Positions 51,478 to 60,437 of a stretch of DNA of 64,000 nt are shown here, one piece after another. A model generated the notes under the pieces. That model was not told the DNA's origin and made no database searches. It worked only from the letters and a program-made list of their open reading frames with translations. The position numbers were made by a program, and so were the translations under genes. Positions within the stretch are counted from its first letter, which is position 1. Each line of letters starts with the position of its first letter. The stretch is from Hahella sp. CCB-MM4 (GTDB lineage Bacteria; Pseudomonadota; Gammaproteobacteria; Pseudomonadales; Oleiphilaceae): the NCBI RefSeq assembly GCF_002260525.1, contig NZ_MRYI01000001.1, positions 1 to 64,000 of the forward strand. Direction: 5' to 3'.

Positions 51478-52878
51478 ATGTCCATCCAACGAGAACCGAT
51501 GTCAGCGGTGGATACCGCATGGCTGCGAATGGAGTCACCTTCCAACCTGATGATGATCGGATCGGTCCTGATCCTGGAACAAGCCGTCGATGTGGATCGG
51601 TTCAAACAGATCATCCAGGAGCGTCTACTCAAGTTCTCCCGCTTCAGGCAACGGGTTACCCATGTAGAAGAGCGGCCATGCTGGGAAGAGGATCCTCATT
51701 TTCATATCGACAATCATATTCATTTGATCGGCCTGCCAGGTCAGGATCGTCAGGAAGACCTGCAGCGACTGGCGAGCGATCTGATAAGCACTCCGTTGAA
51801 CCTTACCCATCCTCTGTGGCAAATCCACGTCGTAGAGAGTTACCAGGGAGGTTCTGCGCTGATTTTCCGTATTCATCATTGCATTGCCGATGGTATCTCC
51901 CTGGTCAGGGTGATGCTGTCACTAACCGATGTTGGCGCTGTCCCACCGCCACAGGAACATCATGAGAACACTCACCACAGCCTGATGGACCACCTGCTCA
52001 CTCCTGCTTTGAATTGGTTAAAACATGAAGCCAATCTGGGAGAACAGTTATTCCACGGAGGCCTTGATCTGATCGAGCACCCACAACATCTGCTGGATCT
52101 TGCCAGGGAAGGAGCCGCCATCACCTCAGAAGTGGCACGCATTGCCGCGATGCCGACGGACCCGCCATCCTGCTTTAAAGGCACACTGGGCGGCCGTAAA
52201 AATGTTTCCTGGTCCGCCAGCCTGCCTCTTGAGGAGGTCAAACACACGGCCAAGCTACTAGGAGCGACCATTAACGATATTCTTTTAACGGCCACCACCG
52301 GAGCCTTACGCCGTTATTTACTGGCCAGAAATGAAGAACATAATGGGGAGTTGGACATCGCCCGCCTGCACGCAGCAGTGCCTTTTAACCTGCGCCCGCT
52401 GGACCAACCCATCACCACCCTGGGCAATCAGTTTGGACTGGTAATCGTGCCCTTGCCCGTCGGTATTCATCAACCGCTCATGCAATTGGAACAAATACGA
52501 AACGCCATGCATGCACTCAAACACTCCTACCAGGCCCAGGTGTTCTACGGTCTGCTGGGCGTGTTCGGCAAAGGCCCAAGCATCCTGGAACAGACCGCTC
52601 TGGAAATACTCAGTAAAAAAGCCTCTCTGGTCATGACCAACGTCCCTGGACCAAAACATGCCCTGTATCTGGCGGGGTGCCAGGTTCGCCAGCCCATTTT
52701 CTGGGTTCCCCAGTCCGGAGAAGTCGGCATGGGGTTAAGTATTCTCAGCTATCACAACACGGTGCAATTCGGAGTGGTGGCAGACCAGCAATTGATCCCC
52801 GATCCGGATCAATTGGTTGCAGGATTCAAGCAGTCCTACCTGGAACTTAAAAGACTGGCGGACGATAGCCTGAAATGA
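51478..52878 (+). CDS. Wax-ester synthase/diacylglycerol acyltransferase (WS/DGAT)
   Basis: This 466-residue acyltransferase makes wax esters or triacylglycerol from acyl-CoA. The catalytic HHxxxDG motif is IHHCIADG (His 133-134, Asp 138, Gly 139), and the C-terminal PGP-type motif VMTNVPGPKHALYLAGC is present. The N-terminal VDTAWLRMESPSNLMMIG is a known family signature. The start ATG has GGAG seven bases upstream. It precedes a phasin and PHA synthase, indicating a storage-lipid locus. Confidence 0.94.
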   Translation: MSIQREPMSAVDTAWLRMESPSNLMMIGSVLILEQAVDVDRFKQIIQERLLKFSRFRQRVTHVEERPCWEEDPHFHIDNHIHLIGLPGQDRQEDLQRLASDLISTPLNLTHPLWQIHVVESYQGGSALIFRIHHCIADGISLVRVMLSLTDVGAVPPPQEHHENTHHSLMDHLLTPALNWLKHEANLGEQLFHGGLDLIEHPQHLLDLAREGAAITSEVARIAAMPTDPPSCFKGTLGGRKNVSWSASLPLEEVKHTAKLLGATINDILLTATTGALRRYLLARNEEHNGELDIARLHAAVPFNLRPLDQPITTLGNQFGLVIVPLPVGIHQPLMQLEQIRNAMHALKHSYQAQVFYGLLGVFGKGPSILEQTALEILSKKASLVMTNVPGPKHALYLAGCQVRQPIFWVPQSGEVGMGLSILSYHNTVQFGVVADQQLIPDPDQLVAGFKQSYLELKRLADDSLK

Positions 52879-53049
52879 GGTTGACCCATATCAACCGAAT
52901 AGCGGGGGGAATCCCCTAAACTCGTTAATATCGCCAGCGGATAAGAACTGTTGGCCCTGTATGAATTGTTGACCCGGACAGTAACGCAACAAGTTTGTCA
53001 TAACTTCCAATTAGTTTTCACAAATTCTACAACCTGCAAGGAGAGAGAA

Positions 53050-53439
53050 ATGGAAAACCATCAATTCGACACCATGACAGAACAAATGAAAAAAATGATG
53101 GAACCGGCGGCACGTCTGAATACGGCACTGCTGGAACACATGGGCAAGCTGGCAGAATTCCAGATGAAATCAGCCCGCACCTACGGCGATATGACCCTGG
53201 AGAATATCAAAGGGGCTTCTGCCGTTAAGGACCTGGAATCCCTTAAGGGTTATGCCTCCGGTCAAGCGGACTTTGTCGGCAACCTCGGCAGTCGGATCAT
53301 GGAGGATTTTCGTACCCTGGGTCAGCTGGGAGCTGAGCTAAAGGAAGACGTGGAAAAAGCCTTCTCCGAATCATCCGGGCAAGAGGAAGAATCCGCCAAA
53401 GAAGGCACTGACAAAGAAATCTCAGACAAAGAGGCATAG
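53050..53439 (+). CDS. Phasin-family protein
   Basis: The start is ATG at 53050 with AAGGAGAGAG about two bases ahead of it. The 129-residue protein is helical and charged (MEPAARLNTALLEHMGKLAEFQMKSARTYGDMTLENIKGA...), the phasin build, with an acidic C-terminus. Phasins coat PHA granules and influence PhaC activity. It precedes phaC by about 90 bases, which supports the role. Confidence 0.88.
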   Translation: MENHQFDTMTEQMKKMMEPAARLNTALLEHMGKLAEFQMKSARTYGDMTLENIKGASAVKDLESLKGYASGQADFVGNLGSRIMEDFRTLGQLGAELKEDVEKAFSESSGQEEESAKEGTDKEISDKEA

Positions 53440-53529
53440 TGCTTCCTGATATTCCCAATGGCCACCCGCAGTATCAATGAATAGCGGGTGGCCACCGTCA
53501 CAATAATAAGCCCACACGGACCTCGAACC

Positions 53530-55392
53530 ATGACCTCTCTTTTTACGGACAATCTGTTCAAGAATGAATTCTTCAGCAACAACCCGGCGGCGCGTATCGC
53601 CCGAAAAATGGTGGATGCTGCGGATGACGCCGCAGTGAAATACCGCGACCAACTGGAAAAATTATGGAGCAGAAACAAAGCCGTCAATGATGCCCAGATG
53701 TCGACCCTGCTGGACATGATGGACAGTTACCGGGTGATACTGGAACAACTGGCTTTACATCCGGTGCAGACGTCCAAAAGAGAGATCAAGCTGATCAGGG
53801 ATCAGGCCAGACTGATCATTCATACGGCCCGCAAAGCCCTGGGACAGGAGGTTGAGCCAGTCGTCACACCAGAGGCTGCGGACCGCCGTTTCAATCATGA
53901 GGACTGGTCCAATAATCTACTGTTTGATTACATCAAGCAGGCCTATCTGATTAACGCGAATGCTGTACTGGAACTTGTGGATCAGTTGGAGGATACCCGC
54001 ACCCACAGCCACGCCGAGTTCGTGTTCTATACCCGCCAACTGGTGAACACGCTTTCTCCCTCGAATTTGCCGGTACTGAACCCGGAGGTCTTGCGCAAAA
54101 TATGGGAAACCAAAGGGTTAAGCGTGGTTGAGGGCGCCAAAAATCTGTGGGAGGACTATCGCAGTAATCCCGGCATGTTCAATATTGCCATGACCGACTA
54201 TTCCGCATTCGAAGTGGGAAGAAATATTGCCACCACGCCCGGAAAGATCATCTTCCAGAACGACCTGATGCAACTGATCCAGTATGAACCGACAACAGCC
54301 AAGGTATTTCAGACGCCCTTGCTGATTATCCCTCCCTGGATTAACAAGTATTACATTCTTGACCTCAAGGCTAAAAACTCCTTTATCAAATGGGCCGTGG
54401 ACCAGGGCCATTCGGTATTTGTGGTGTCATGGAAAAACCCGGGACCGGACATGGGAGATACGCGCTTTGAAGACTACATGACCCAAGGCGCTCTGGAAGC
54501 CATCCGGGTAGTTCGTGAAGCCACCGGAGAAGAGCAGCTGAATACCATCGGCTATTGCATCGGGGGCACTCTGCTGGGCTGTACTCTTGCCTATTTACAT
54601 GCACGCGATGAAGCTGATCAGATCAAATCCGCCACCTATTTCACCACCCTGCTGGATTTTTCAGATCCAGGTGAAATCGGGGTTTTCATTAACGAGCACA
54701 CTATCGGCAATATTGAGAAATTCCTGGATAAAACCGGCTATTTTGACGGCCGGGCTATGGCGTTCAGTTTTAATATGTTGCGGGAGAATGATCTCTATTG
54801 GTCCTATTTCGTTAACAACTACCTGAAGGGTGAAAAGCCTGCCGCCTTTGATCTGCTTTACTGGAACTCAGACGGCACTAACCTGCCCGCCGCGATGCAG
54901 AAGTATTATTTGCGCAATATGTACCTGGAAAACCGGCTGATAAAGCCGAAAGGGATCTGTCTGGCCGGGACCGACATTGACCTGCGCAATATTACAACTC
55001 CCAGCTACTTTCTATCGGCTGAGCAGGATCATATCGCAAAATGGAAATCCACTTACGTCGGCGCCAAAGCCCATCAAGGCAGCGTCACTTTCGTACTATC
55101 CGGATCCGGCCATATTGCCGGGGTTGTGAATCCTCCGGCAGCCAACAAATATGGCTACCGGATTCTTGGTAAAGGTGAACCATTACCGGAAAACCCCGAC
55201 GACTGGTACCAGCACGCTGAAAAGCATGATGGTTCCTGGTGGCCGCACTGGCAACAATGGATCAAAGCCTATTCCGGGCGCAAGATCACCGCACGAAAAC
55301 CGGAGAATGGACAGCTTCCAATTTTGGAAGACGCCCCGGGAAGATACGTTAAACAAAGAATTGCTGACGTACTGAAACTCTCGTGCACCTGA
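53530..55392 (+). CDS. phaC: Class I poly(3-hydroxyalkanoate) synthase PhaC
   Basis: The start proposed is ATG at 53530 (MTSLFTDNLF); an in-frame GTG at 53488 would add 14 residues and lacks a ribosome site. The 620-residue enzyme polymerises hydroxyacyl-CoA. The lipase-like box GYCIGG has nucleophile Cys about residue 343; AEQDHIAKW supplies Asp and SGSGHIAGVVNPP supplies His. Length and the phasin neighbour fit class I. An AraC-type regulator follows on the same strand. Confidence 0.96.
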   Translation: MTSLFTDNLFKNEFFSNNPAARIARKMVDAADDAAVKYRDQLEKLWSRNKAVNDAQMSTLLDMMDSYRVILEQLALHPVQTSKREIKLIRDQARLIIHTARKALGQEVEPVVTPEAADRRFNHEDWSNNLLFDYIKQAYLINANAVLELVDQLEDTRTHSHAEFVFYTRQLVNTLSPSNLPVLNPEVLRKIWETKGLSVVEGAKNLWEDYRSNPGMFNIAMTDYSAFEVGRNIATTPGKIIFQNDLMQLIQYEPTTAKVFQTPLLIIPPWINKYYILDLKAKNSFIKWAVDQGHSVFVVSWKNPGPDMGDTRFEDYMTQGALEAIRVVREATGEEQLNTIGYCIGGTLLGCTLAYLHARDEADQIKSATYFTTLLDFSDPGEIGVFINEHTIGNIEKFLDKTGYFDGRAMAFSFNMLRENDLYWSYFVNNYLKGEKPAAFDLLYWNSDGTNLPAAMQKYYLRNMYLENRLIKPKGICLAGTDIDLRNITTPSYFLSAEQDHIAKWKSTYVGAKAHQGSVTFVLSGSGHIAGVVNPPAANKYGYRILGKGEPLPENPDDWYQHAEKHDGSWWPHWQQWIKAYSGRKITARKPENGQLPILEDAPGRYVKQRIADVLKLSCT

Positions 55393-55512
55393 ATTCATTC
55401 ATCAATATCGTCTGGAAATAGATTAGCGTTGCAGACTTGTCTTCAGTGGCCATCCAGCGGGAAAACGCGTAGGATCAATTCACTCTGATAGCCCTACCCG
55501 TTCCGGATTTCC

Positions 55513-56553
55513 ATGGCCATGACCAGACGAAGCGTTGATATATTCAGCCAACCTGTACCCCATATCTATCCCCAGGCTTACCTGCAAATTGCCGGTGAGC
55601 GCGGAGCGTCCGTTCCCGGCATATTGAAGCAGGCCGGTATCCCTGGAGATTTTGCCAGAGGAGCCGGGAAGGAGCTGAGCCTGGAACAATTCGAAGTATT
55701 GATTCTGGCTGTATTGGACGTTGCCGACGATAACGGTATTGGCCTGGAAGTCGGATGGCGTTTGCCACCAACAGCCTACGGAAACTTCGGCTATGCTCTA
55801 TTGTGTTGCCCGAACCTGCAGTCAGTGCTTGAGCTGTGCCAACGCTTTTGGCATATCAACGCCCGCGGAGTCAACATGACCGCCGGTATTCAGGATGATC
55901 TGTGTGTGGTCGATCTGTCAGTGCCGGACATGATTCGCGAACCGTTTCGGCAGCAAATCCTGGAAACGACCATCGCCAGTGTCATGCGGGGGTTTCATCT
56001 TCTGTTAAGAGACAGTAGCGCCAAAGCAGAAATCTGGCTCAACAGCCCAGCTCCGGTTTACGAGGAAAAAGCCAGGAAAATACTTGGAAGTGTATATTTT
56101 GGCATGCCGGCAACCCAATTCAGGCTGGCAAAAACACTTCTGTCCCATCCACTGGATATGTCCAATCCAACAGGACTGGCGTTTGCCGTTGAACAGTGCG
56201 AACAAGAGTTCCAGCTTACCCAGCTGAAAAGTGATCCGGTCCTGGATAGAGTACAGAGGGAAATGGTCTTCGATTCGCGCGGCTATCCGGGACTGAATGA
56301 TATGGCCGATCGACTTAACCTGAGTGCCCGTACACTGAGAAGGCGTCTCCAGCAGCAAGGTACACGCTACAAGACACTGCTGGATGACGCGCGTCGCCGG
56401 GACGCGATAAAACTGCTGGATGACAGAGCAATATCCATTCAGAAGATTGCCGGATTACTGGGATACCAGGATCCTGCCAATTTTACCCGAGCGTTTCGTC
56501 AATGGACCGGCCACACCCCCAGCCAGTATAGACAGATGCGGGATAATGACTGA
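55513..56553 (+). CDS. AraC-family transcriptional regulator
   Basis: This 346-residue protein has an N-terminal arabinose-binding-like domain (IGLEVGWRLPPTAYGNFGYALLCC PNLQSVLEL-type text) and a C-terminal AraC double HTH: LNDMADRLNLSARTLRRRLQQQG and ISIQKIAGLLGYQDPANFTRAFRQWTGHTPSQYR. Build matches OruR/AdpA-like AraC regulators of catabolic genes. It follows phaC and is convergent with the amidase gene. Target unknown; it may regulate the neighbouring storage or amidase genes (inference). Confidence 0.93.
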   Translation: MAMTRRSVDIFSQPVPHIYPQAYLQIAGERGASVPGILKQAGIPGDFARGAGKELSLEQFEVLILAVLDVADDNGIGLEVGWRLPPTAYGNFGYALLCCPNLQSVLELCQRFWHINARGVNMTAGIQDDLCVVDLSVPDMIREPFRQQILETTIASVMRGFHLLLRDSSAKAEIWLNSPAPVYEEKARKILGSVYFGMPATQFRLAKTLLSHPLDMSNPTGLAFAVEQCEQEFQLTQLKSDPVLDRVQREMVFDSRGYPGLNDMADRLNLSARTLRRRLQQQGTRYKTLLDDARRRDAIKLLDDRAISIQKIAGLLGYQDPANFTRAFRQWTGHTPSQYRQMRDND

Positions 56554-56665
56554 CGCTTGTTCTCTTAGTTTTCATTCTCTCACATCCCTTATCACATCCC
56601 GCTCTCTCATATCCCATATTCCACACTCTCAAGCCCAGCGCAATTAGGGAGCAAACTTATCGTCC

Positions 56666-58141
56666 TCAATACCCCGGGGGAGCCTGAAAGCCCCCCATAA
56701 TCGTGGCCAGATGACGGGCAAAATCAATGCTTGCCCGGTCCTGATATGGACCCGCAACAATCTGAACATTCACCGGCGTTTTCCTATCGCTTACCCCAAT
56801 CGGCGCACTAGTGGCAGGTAAGCCAAACAGCGTGGCCGGCGAAATCCAGATAAAGAGATCCATATAACTGATACTTTGCCCATTGATCTGCACTCGGCGT
56901 CTTGGAATGTCCGGTTCCTGCTGGTGCAATATGGCAGTGGTGGCCGTTGGCGGCATCAAGATGACATCATAATCATCAAACACCCGATTAAACTGTTCCC
57001 GAATACGCCTGGCTGTCTGATCCAGGCCGGTCCATCCGGCATAACTGATATTGTTCCCTGCCATAAACTGCCTGAACTGTTTCGGCATACGCAGAAATTC
57101 TTCCAGACGCCCCAGCAACAGACCCGCCAGATAAATCAACACCCTTAATCGCTTGGGACTGGCAGTGCCAATTAAACCACCCAACTGCCGCATGTAGGTA
57201 GCATACAGTTGTTCCATGTCCACTCCCTTGGGAGCGCCTGAGTCGACCCGGACACCGGCGTCTACCAACCGGGTTTTCAGCTCTGCGTATTTCTGCTGCA
57301 TCCCCTCATCCACAGGACAAAGCAGGTCTTCAGTCCACATCAATACTCGATAGTCCTGGAGTTTTTCTTTTCCGGGAGCAGGCAGATTCACCTGCCAACC
57401 AGGAGCCATTTCCGGTGGTGGCCCGGCCACAATATCCAGCATCATCTCCAGGTCATCAGCTGTCCGTGCCATCGGACCTGCCACTGCCAGGGGTGGCTCT
57501 CCCAGAGTCCCGGGCGGACCGGGAATGTGCCCACGTAATGGGATAATTCCATGACTGGGTTTATGTCCGTAGACGCCACAATAATGAGCGGGTATTCGAA
57601 TGGAGCCCGCCAGATCGCTGCCCAGTTCCAGAGGTGTGAGTCCCGCAGCCAGTGCGGCAGCAGCACCTCCCGAGGAACCACCAGGAGTCAATCGGGTATT
57701 CCAGGGGTTATTGGTCGTACCGTATACACGGTTATAACTTTGAATATCAGAGGCATAGTACGGAACATTGGTCTTCCCGAAAACGATGGCGCCGGACTCC
57801 AGCAGACTCGCCACTGCGGGAGCCACCGCTTTAGGATAATGATTCCGAAAAAGCGGAGCACCCGCTGTACAGGCCATCCCCGGCACTTCCCAGGTATCTT
57901 TAATGGTCAGCGGCAATCCGTGTAGACGCCCCAGAACCTCTCCCCTGCCAATTGCCTGGTCGGCTTTATCAGCGCTTTCCCTGGCTCGATCAAGATCCTG
58001 TGCCACAATTGCATTCAGTGCCGGGTTGAACTCCTCCACCCTTTGCAGATGGGCTTCCAGCAGATCTCTGCTACCGATTTTACCTGTACGTAAATCTTCT
58101 GCCAGCTCTGACGCTGACGAATATATCCAGTCTCTACTCAC
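56666..58141 (-). CDS. Amidase (amidase-signature family)
   Basis: This 491-residue hydrolase has the Ser-cisSer-Lys triad: PLTIKDTWEVPGM (Lys), TPGGSSGGAAAALAAGLTP (Ser, cis-Ser) and GSDLAGSIRIPAHYCGVYGHKPSHG (nucleophile Ser). No signal peptide. Substrates cannot be told; the family covers aryl and aliphatic amides and amidotransferase subunits. It lies downstream of the flavin monooxygenase on the same strand, with a gap of about 140 bases. Confidence 0.94.
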   Translation of the reverse strand: MSRDWIYSSASELAEDLRTGKIGSRDLLEAHLQRVEEFNPALNAIVAQDLDRARESADKADQAIGRGEVLGRLHGLPLTIKDTWEVPGMACTAGAPLFRNHYPKAVAPAVASLLESGAIVFGKTNVPYYASDIQSYNRVYGTTNNPWNTRLTPGGSSGGAAAALAAGLTPLELGSDLAGSIRIPAHYCGVYGHKPSHGIIPLRGHIPGPPGTLGEPPLAVAGPMARTADDLEMMLDIVAGPPPEMAPGWQVNLPAPGKEKLQDYRVLMWTEDLLCPVDEGMQQKYAELKTRLVDAGVRVDSGAPKGVDMEQLYATYMRQLGGLIGTASPKRLRVLIYLAGLLLGRLEEFLRMPKQFRQFMAGNNISYAGWTGLDQTARRIREQFNRVFDDYDVILMPPTATTAILHQQEPDIPRRRVQINGQSISYMDLFIWISPATLFGLPATSAPIGVSDRKTPVNVQIVAGPYQDRASIDFARHLATIMGGFQAPPGY

Positions 58142-58278
58142 AACTTTCCCCTGTTATTTTTGTTATTGCTATCGATATCAATTCAACTTGTGATGGTGAT
58201 TCATCATGCTACTCGAGCTATTTATCTTGCTGTTTACCCTTACTGCCCAGTTTGTTATTTGCCTTGCTGGCTGCCTTG

Positions 58279-59793
58279 TTATTTGGAGATGCCAGAGTCC
58301 GCAACAACGGATGAAGGTGCTGTATGGAATGTCTCTCCAACAGGATTGGAGAAGGACAGCACACCGTCCTCCAACTTTCCATAGCGCAGCATCATCAGGT
58401 CCAGTGCATAATTCTGATGCAGCTTCCAGGGAGCTTTTGAGCCCTGATGGGGAATCGTCCCCTCCGCGCGCTGTACATAACCTGAGGTCATATCAAGGAA
58501 GGGGCGGAACTCAACACTATCGTCGGAGTTGCGCGGCATGCATTGCCGTACCCCCAATTGATCCATGTGTCGGATAACGCGTAACAGGTACTCTGTGACA
58601 ATGTCTGCCTTCAAGGTCCACGAAGCATTGGTGTATCCGAATACCAATCCGAGGTTGGGCATATCCTGTAGCATGACCCCCTTGTAGCAAAGCTTTCGGG
58701 TGATATCGAACGGCTTGCCGTCAAGGTACAGCTCCGCACCACCCAGGGGTTGAATCGCAAGCCCTGTTGCCGTCACGACAATATCGGCTTCCAACTCAGC
58801 TCCTGATTTGAGCCTGATACCAGTGTCAGTAAGACACTCAACCTGATCCGTCACGATAGAGGCATTGCCTCCCCGCAAAGCCTCAAAAAGATCTCCGTCA
58901 GGCGCAATACACAAGCGTTCATCCCAAGGTTTATAGTACGGACTGAAGTGTTTGGCGTCGACGCCGGCCCCGGTCTGTTTGAGAGCCTGCTTACGAATGA
59001 AATTAGCCATTCCCTGAGGAAATGCCCGGCTCAACTTATACAGCAACAGGGAAAGAAAAATATTGCGGGTCCGGGCCAGACGATAGACCATTTTTTCCGG
59101 CAAGAACCTGCGCAGGAAATTAGAAACCGCATCCTCTCGCGGCAAAGACAGTATGTAGGTGGGAGACCGCTGCAGCATGGTAATGTGCTCTACCTTGTCC
59201 GCCATGGCCGGCACCAGCGTCACCGCCGTTGCACCACTGCCAATGACAACCACCTTCTTGCCGGTGTAATCCAGATCTTCCGGCCATTTCTGGGGATGTA
59301 TGATCTGCCCGGCAAACTGGTCCTGGCCGGGAAACTCAGGTTGGTAGCCTCCGTCATAGTTGTAATATCCGGAGCAGCACAATAGAAAACGACAACAGTA
59401 ACGCTTTACTTCCCCGGACTGCTCATCCAGAGCCTCTACTGTCCAGGTCGCCTGAGAGGAATCCCAATAAGCCCGCTTTACATAATTGCCGAAACGGATG
59501 TGCTCTTCTACGTGATATTCCGACGCGGTCTCTCGTATGTATTCCCGGATGGCCGGTCCATCGGCAATTGCCTGAGGATTGCTCCAGGCTTTGAAGTTAT
59601 ATCCCAGGGTATACATGTCCGAATCCGAGCGGATTCCCGGATAGCGAAACAAATCCCAGGTACCACCGATGGCCTGCCTTCGCTCCAGAATAACAAAGGA
59701 CTTGTCCGGCAGTTCCCGCCGTATGTGGCAGGCCGCGCCAATGCCGGATAGTCCGGCTCCGATAATCAGAACATCACTGTATTGAGTTGCCAT
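58279..59793 (-). CDS. Flavin-containing (Baeyer-Villiger-type) monooxygenase
   Basis: This 504-residue flavoprotein has two Rossmann motifs (VLIIGAGLSGIGAACHIRR; VVVIGSGATAVTLVPAMA) and the Baeyer-Villiger fingerprint FxGxxxHxxxWP as FAGQIIHPQKWP, between them. It begins QYSDVLIIGAGLSG near the N-terminus with the ERRQAIGGTWDLFRYPGIRSDSDM block. It likely inserts oxygen next to a ketone or oxidises N/S using NADPH. Substrate unknown. The amidase gene follows on the same strand. Confidence 0.95.
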   Translation of the reverse strand: MATQYSDVLIIGAGLSGIGAACHIRRELPDKSFVILERRQAIGGTWDLFRYPGIRSDSDMYTLGYNFKAWSNPQAIADGPAIREYIRETASEYHVEEHIRFGNYVKRAYWDSSQATWTVEALDEQSGEVKRYCCRFLLCCSGYYNYDGGYQPEFPGQDQFAGQIIHPQKWPEDLDYTGKKVVVIGSGATAVTLVPAMADKVEHITMLQRSPTYILSLPREDAVSNFLRRFLPEKMVYRLARTRNIFLSLLLYKLSRAFPQGMANFIRKQALKQTGAGVDAKHFSPYYKPWDERLCIAPDGDLFEALRGGNASIVTDQVECLTDTGIRLKSGAELEADIVVTATGLAIQPLGGAELYLDGKPFDITRKLCYKGVMLQDMPNLGLVFGYTNASWTLKADIVTEYLLRVIRHMDQLGVRQCMPRNSDDSVEFRPFLDMTSGYVQRAEGTIPHQGSKAPWKLHQNYALDLMMLRYGKLEDGVLSFSNPVGETFHTAPSSVVADSGISK

Positions 59794-59901
59794 GAGATAT
59801 TTCCCACCTGATGGTTTTCTTTATTTTTATTGACCCAAAGTTATTCTGGCACGTTGTCGTCGTAGTAATGAGGGGCGATCTGGTCATTTTACTTGTCATT
59901 A

Positions 59902-59929
59902 GAGGCCAATACTTCCCTTTTTTGGCCTC
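59902..59929. other. Hairpin upstream of the flavin monooxygenase gene
   Basis: GAGGCCAA (59902-59909) and TTGGCCTC (59922-59929) form a perfect eight-bp stem with a 12-base loop. It sits in the 191-bp gap between the pseudo-receiver stop and the monooxygenase start on the minus strand. No terminating T run follows. It could be an operator or leader structure. Confidence 0.45.
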
Positions 59930-59984
59930 AGAACAAGTCGTAACAAGAATATTGCAGACTTATCCGTTCTCAAGCAGTCTGCCG

Positions 59985-60431
59985 CTATTTTGATTTTGTA
60001 TCTGAAGGCAAAGACACAATGTCAAACCAATAGGTATCCATAATACTGACCATCGTGCTCAATTGTTCAAAATGAAGCGGATAGGGAAGGACAGAATTGG
60101 CTCCCAATGAATAGAACAAATGCGCCAGCTCGATTTGTTCCGGCAAGAGAAACACAATCGTGGGAACGACTTTCCAACGCCGCACAGATTGCAGGTCAAT
60201 CAACGTCTGACGGGCTTGTTCGTCGTCTCCCAAATAAGCGATCAGGAACAGGTCAATCTGCCGTAACGCTTTCATCGTTGACGGCTCCGCCAGGTTCATT
60301 ACAGATTGGCAGACTCTGAGATCATGATTCAGGCTAAAGGCAGCCATCGATTCTTCCACATGCTGGGCCACGTTTTCGTCATCAGTGAAGAGGATAATCG
60401 TATGCGATTGAAACTCATCAGGTGTTTCCAT
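59985..60431 (-). CDS. Degenerate receiver-domain protein without phosphoacceptor
   Basis: This 148-residue single-domain protein follows the receiver fold (IILFTDDENVAQHVEESM...; IDLFLIAYLGD; TIVFLLPEQIELAHLFYSLGANSVLPYPLHFEQL). The position of the phosphorylated Asp reads Ala (LIAYLG) and the usual Lys-Pro reads Tyr-Pro, so it should not be phosphorylated in the normal way. It lies six bases after the GGDEF-EAL gene, at the end of a signalling operon, and may be a binding partner or decoy (inference). Confidence 0.75.
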   Translation of the reverse strand: METPDEFQSHTIILFTDDENVAQHVEESMAAFSLNHDLRVCQSVMNLAEPSTMKALRQIDLFLIAYLGDDEQARQTLIDLQSVRRWKVVPTIVFLLPEQIELAHLFYSLGANSVLPYPLHFEQLSTMVSIMDTYWFDIVSLPSDTKSK

Positions 60432-60437
60432 TATTCG

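Noticed and set aside
56554-56665. C/T-rich degenerate repeat (CTCTCACATCCC-like) after the AraC gene
   Set aside because: Copies are too irregular to define a unit; probably low-complexity sequence.
58206-58577. Plus-strand frame beginning with a hydrophobic stretch (MLLELFILLFTLTAQF)
   Set aside because: Most of it is antisense to the monooxygenase 3' end, no ribosome site, and the hydrophobic part comes from a T-rich low-complexity gap.
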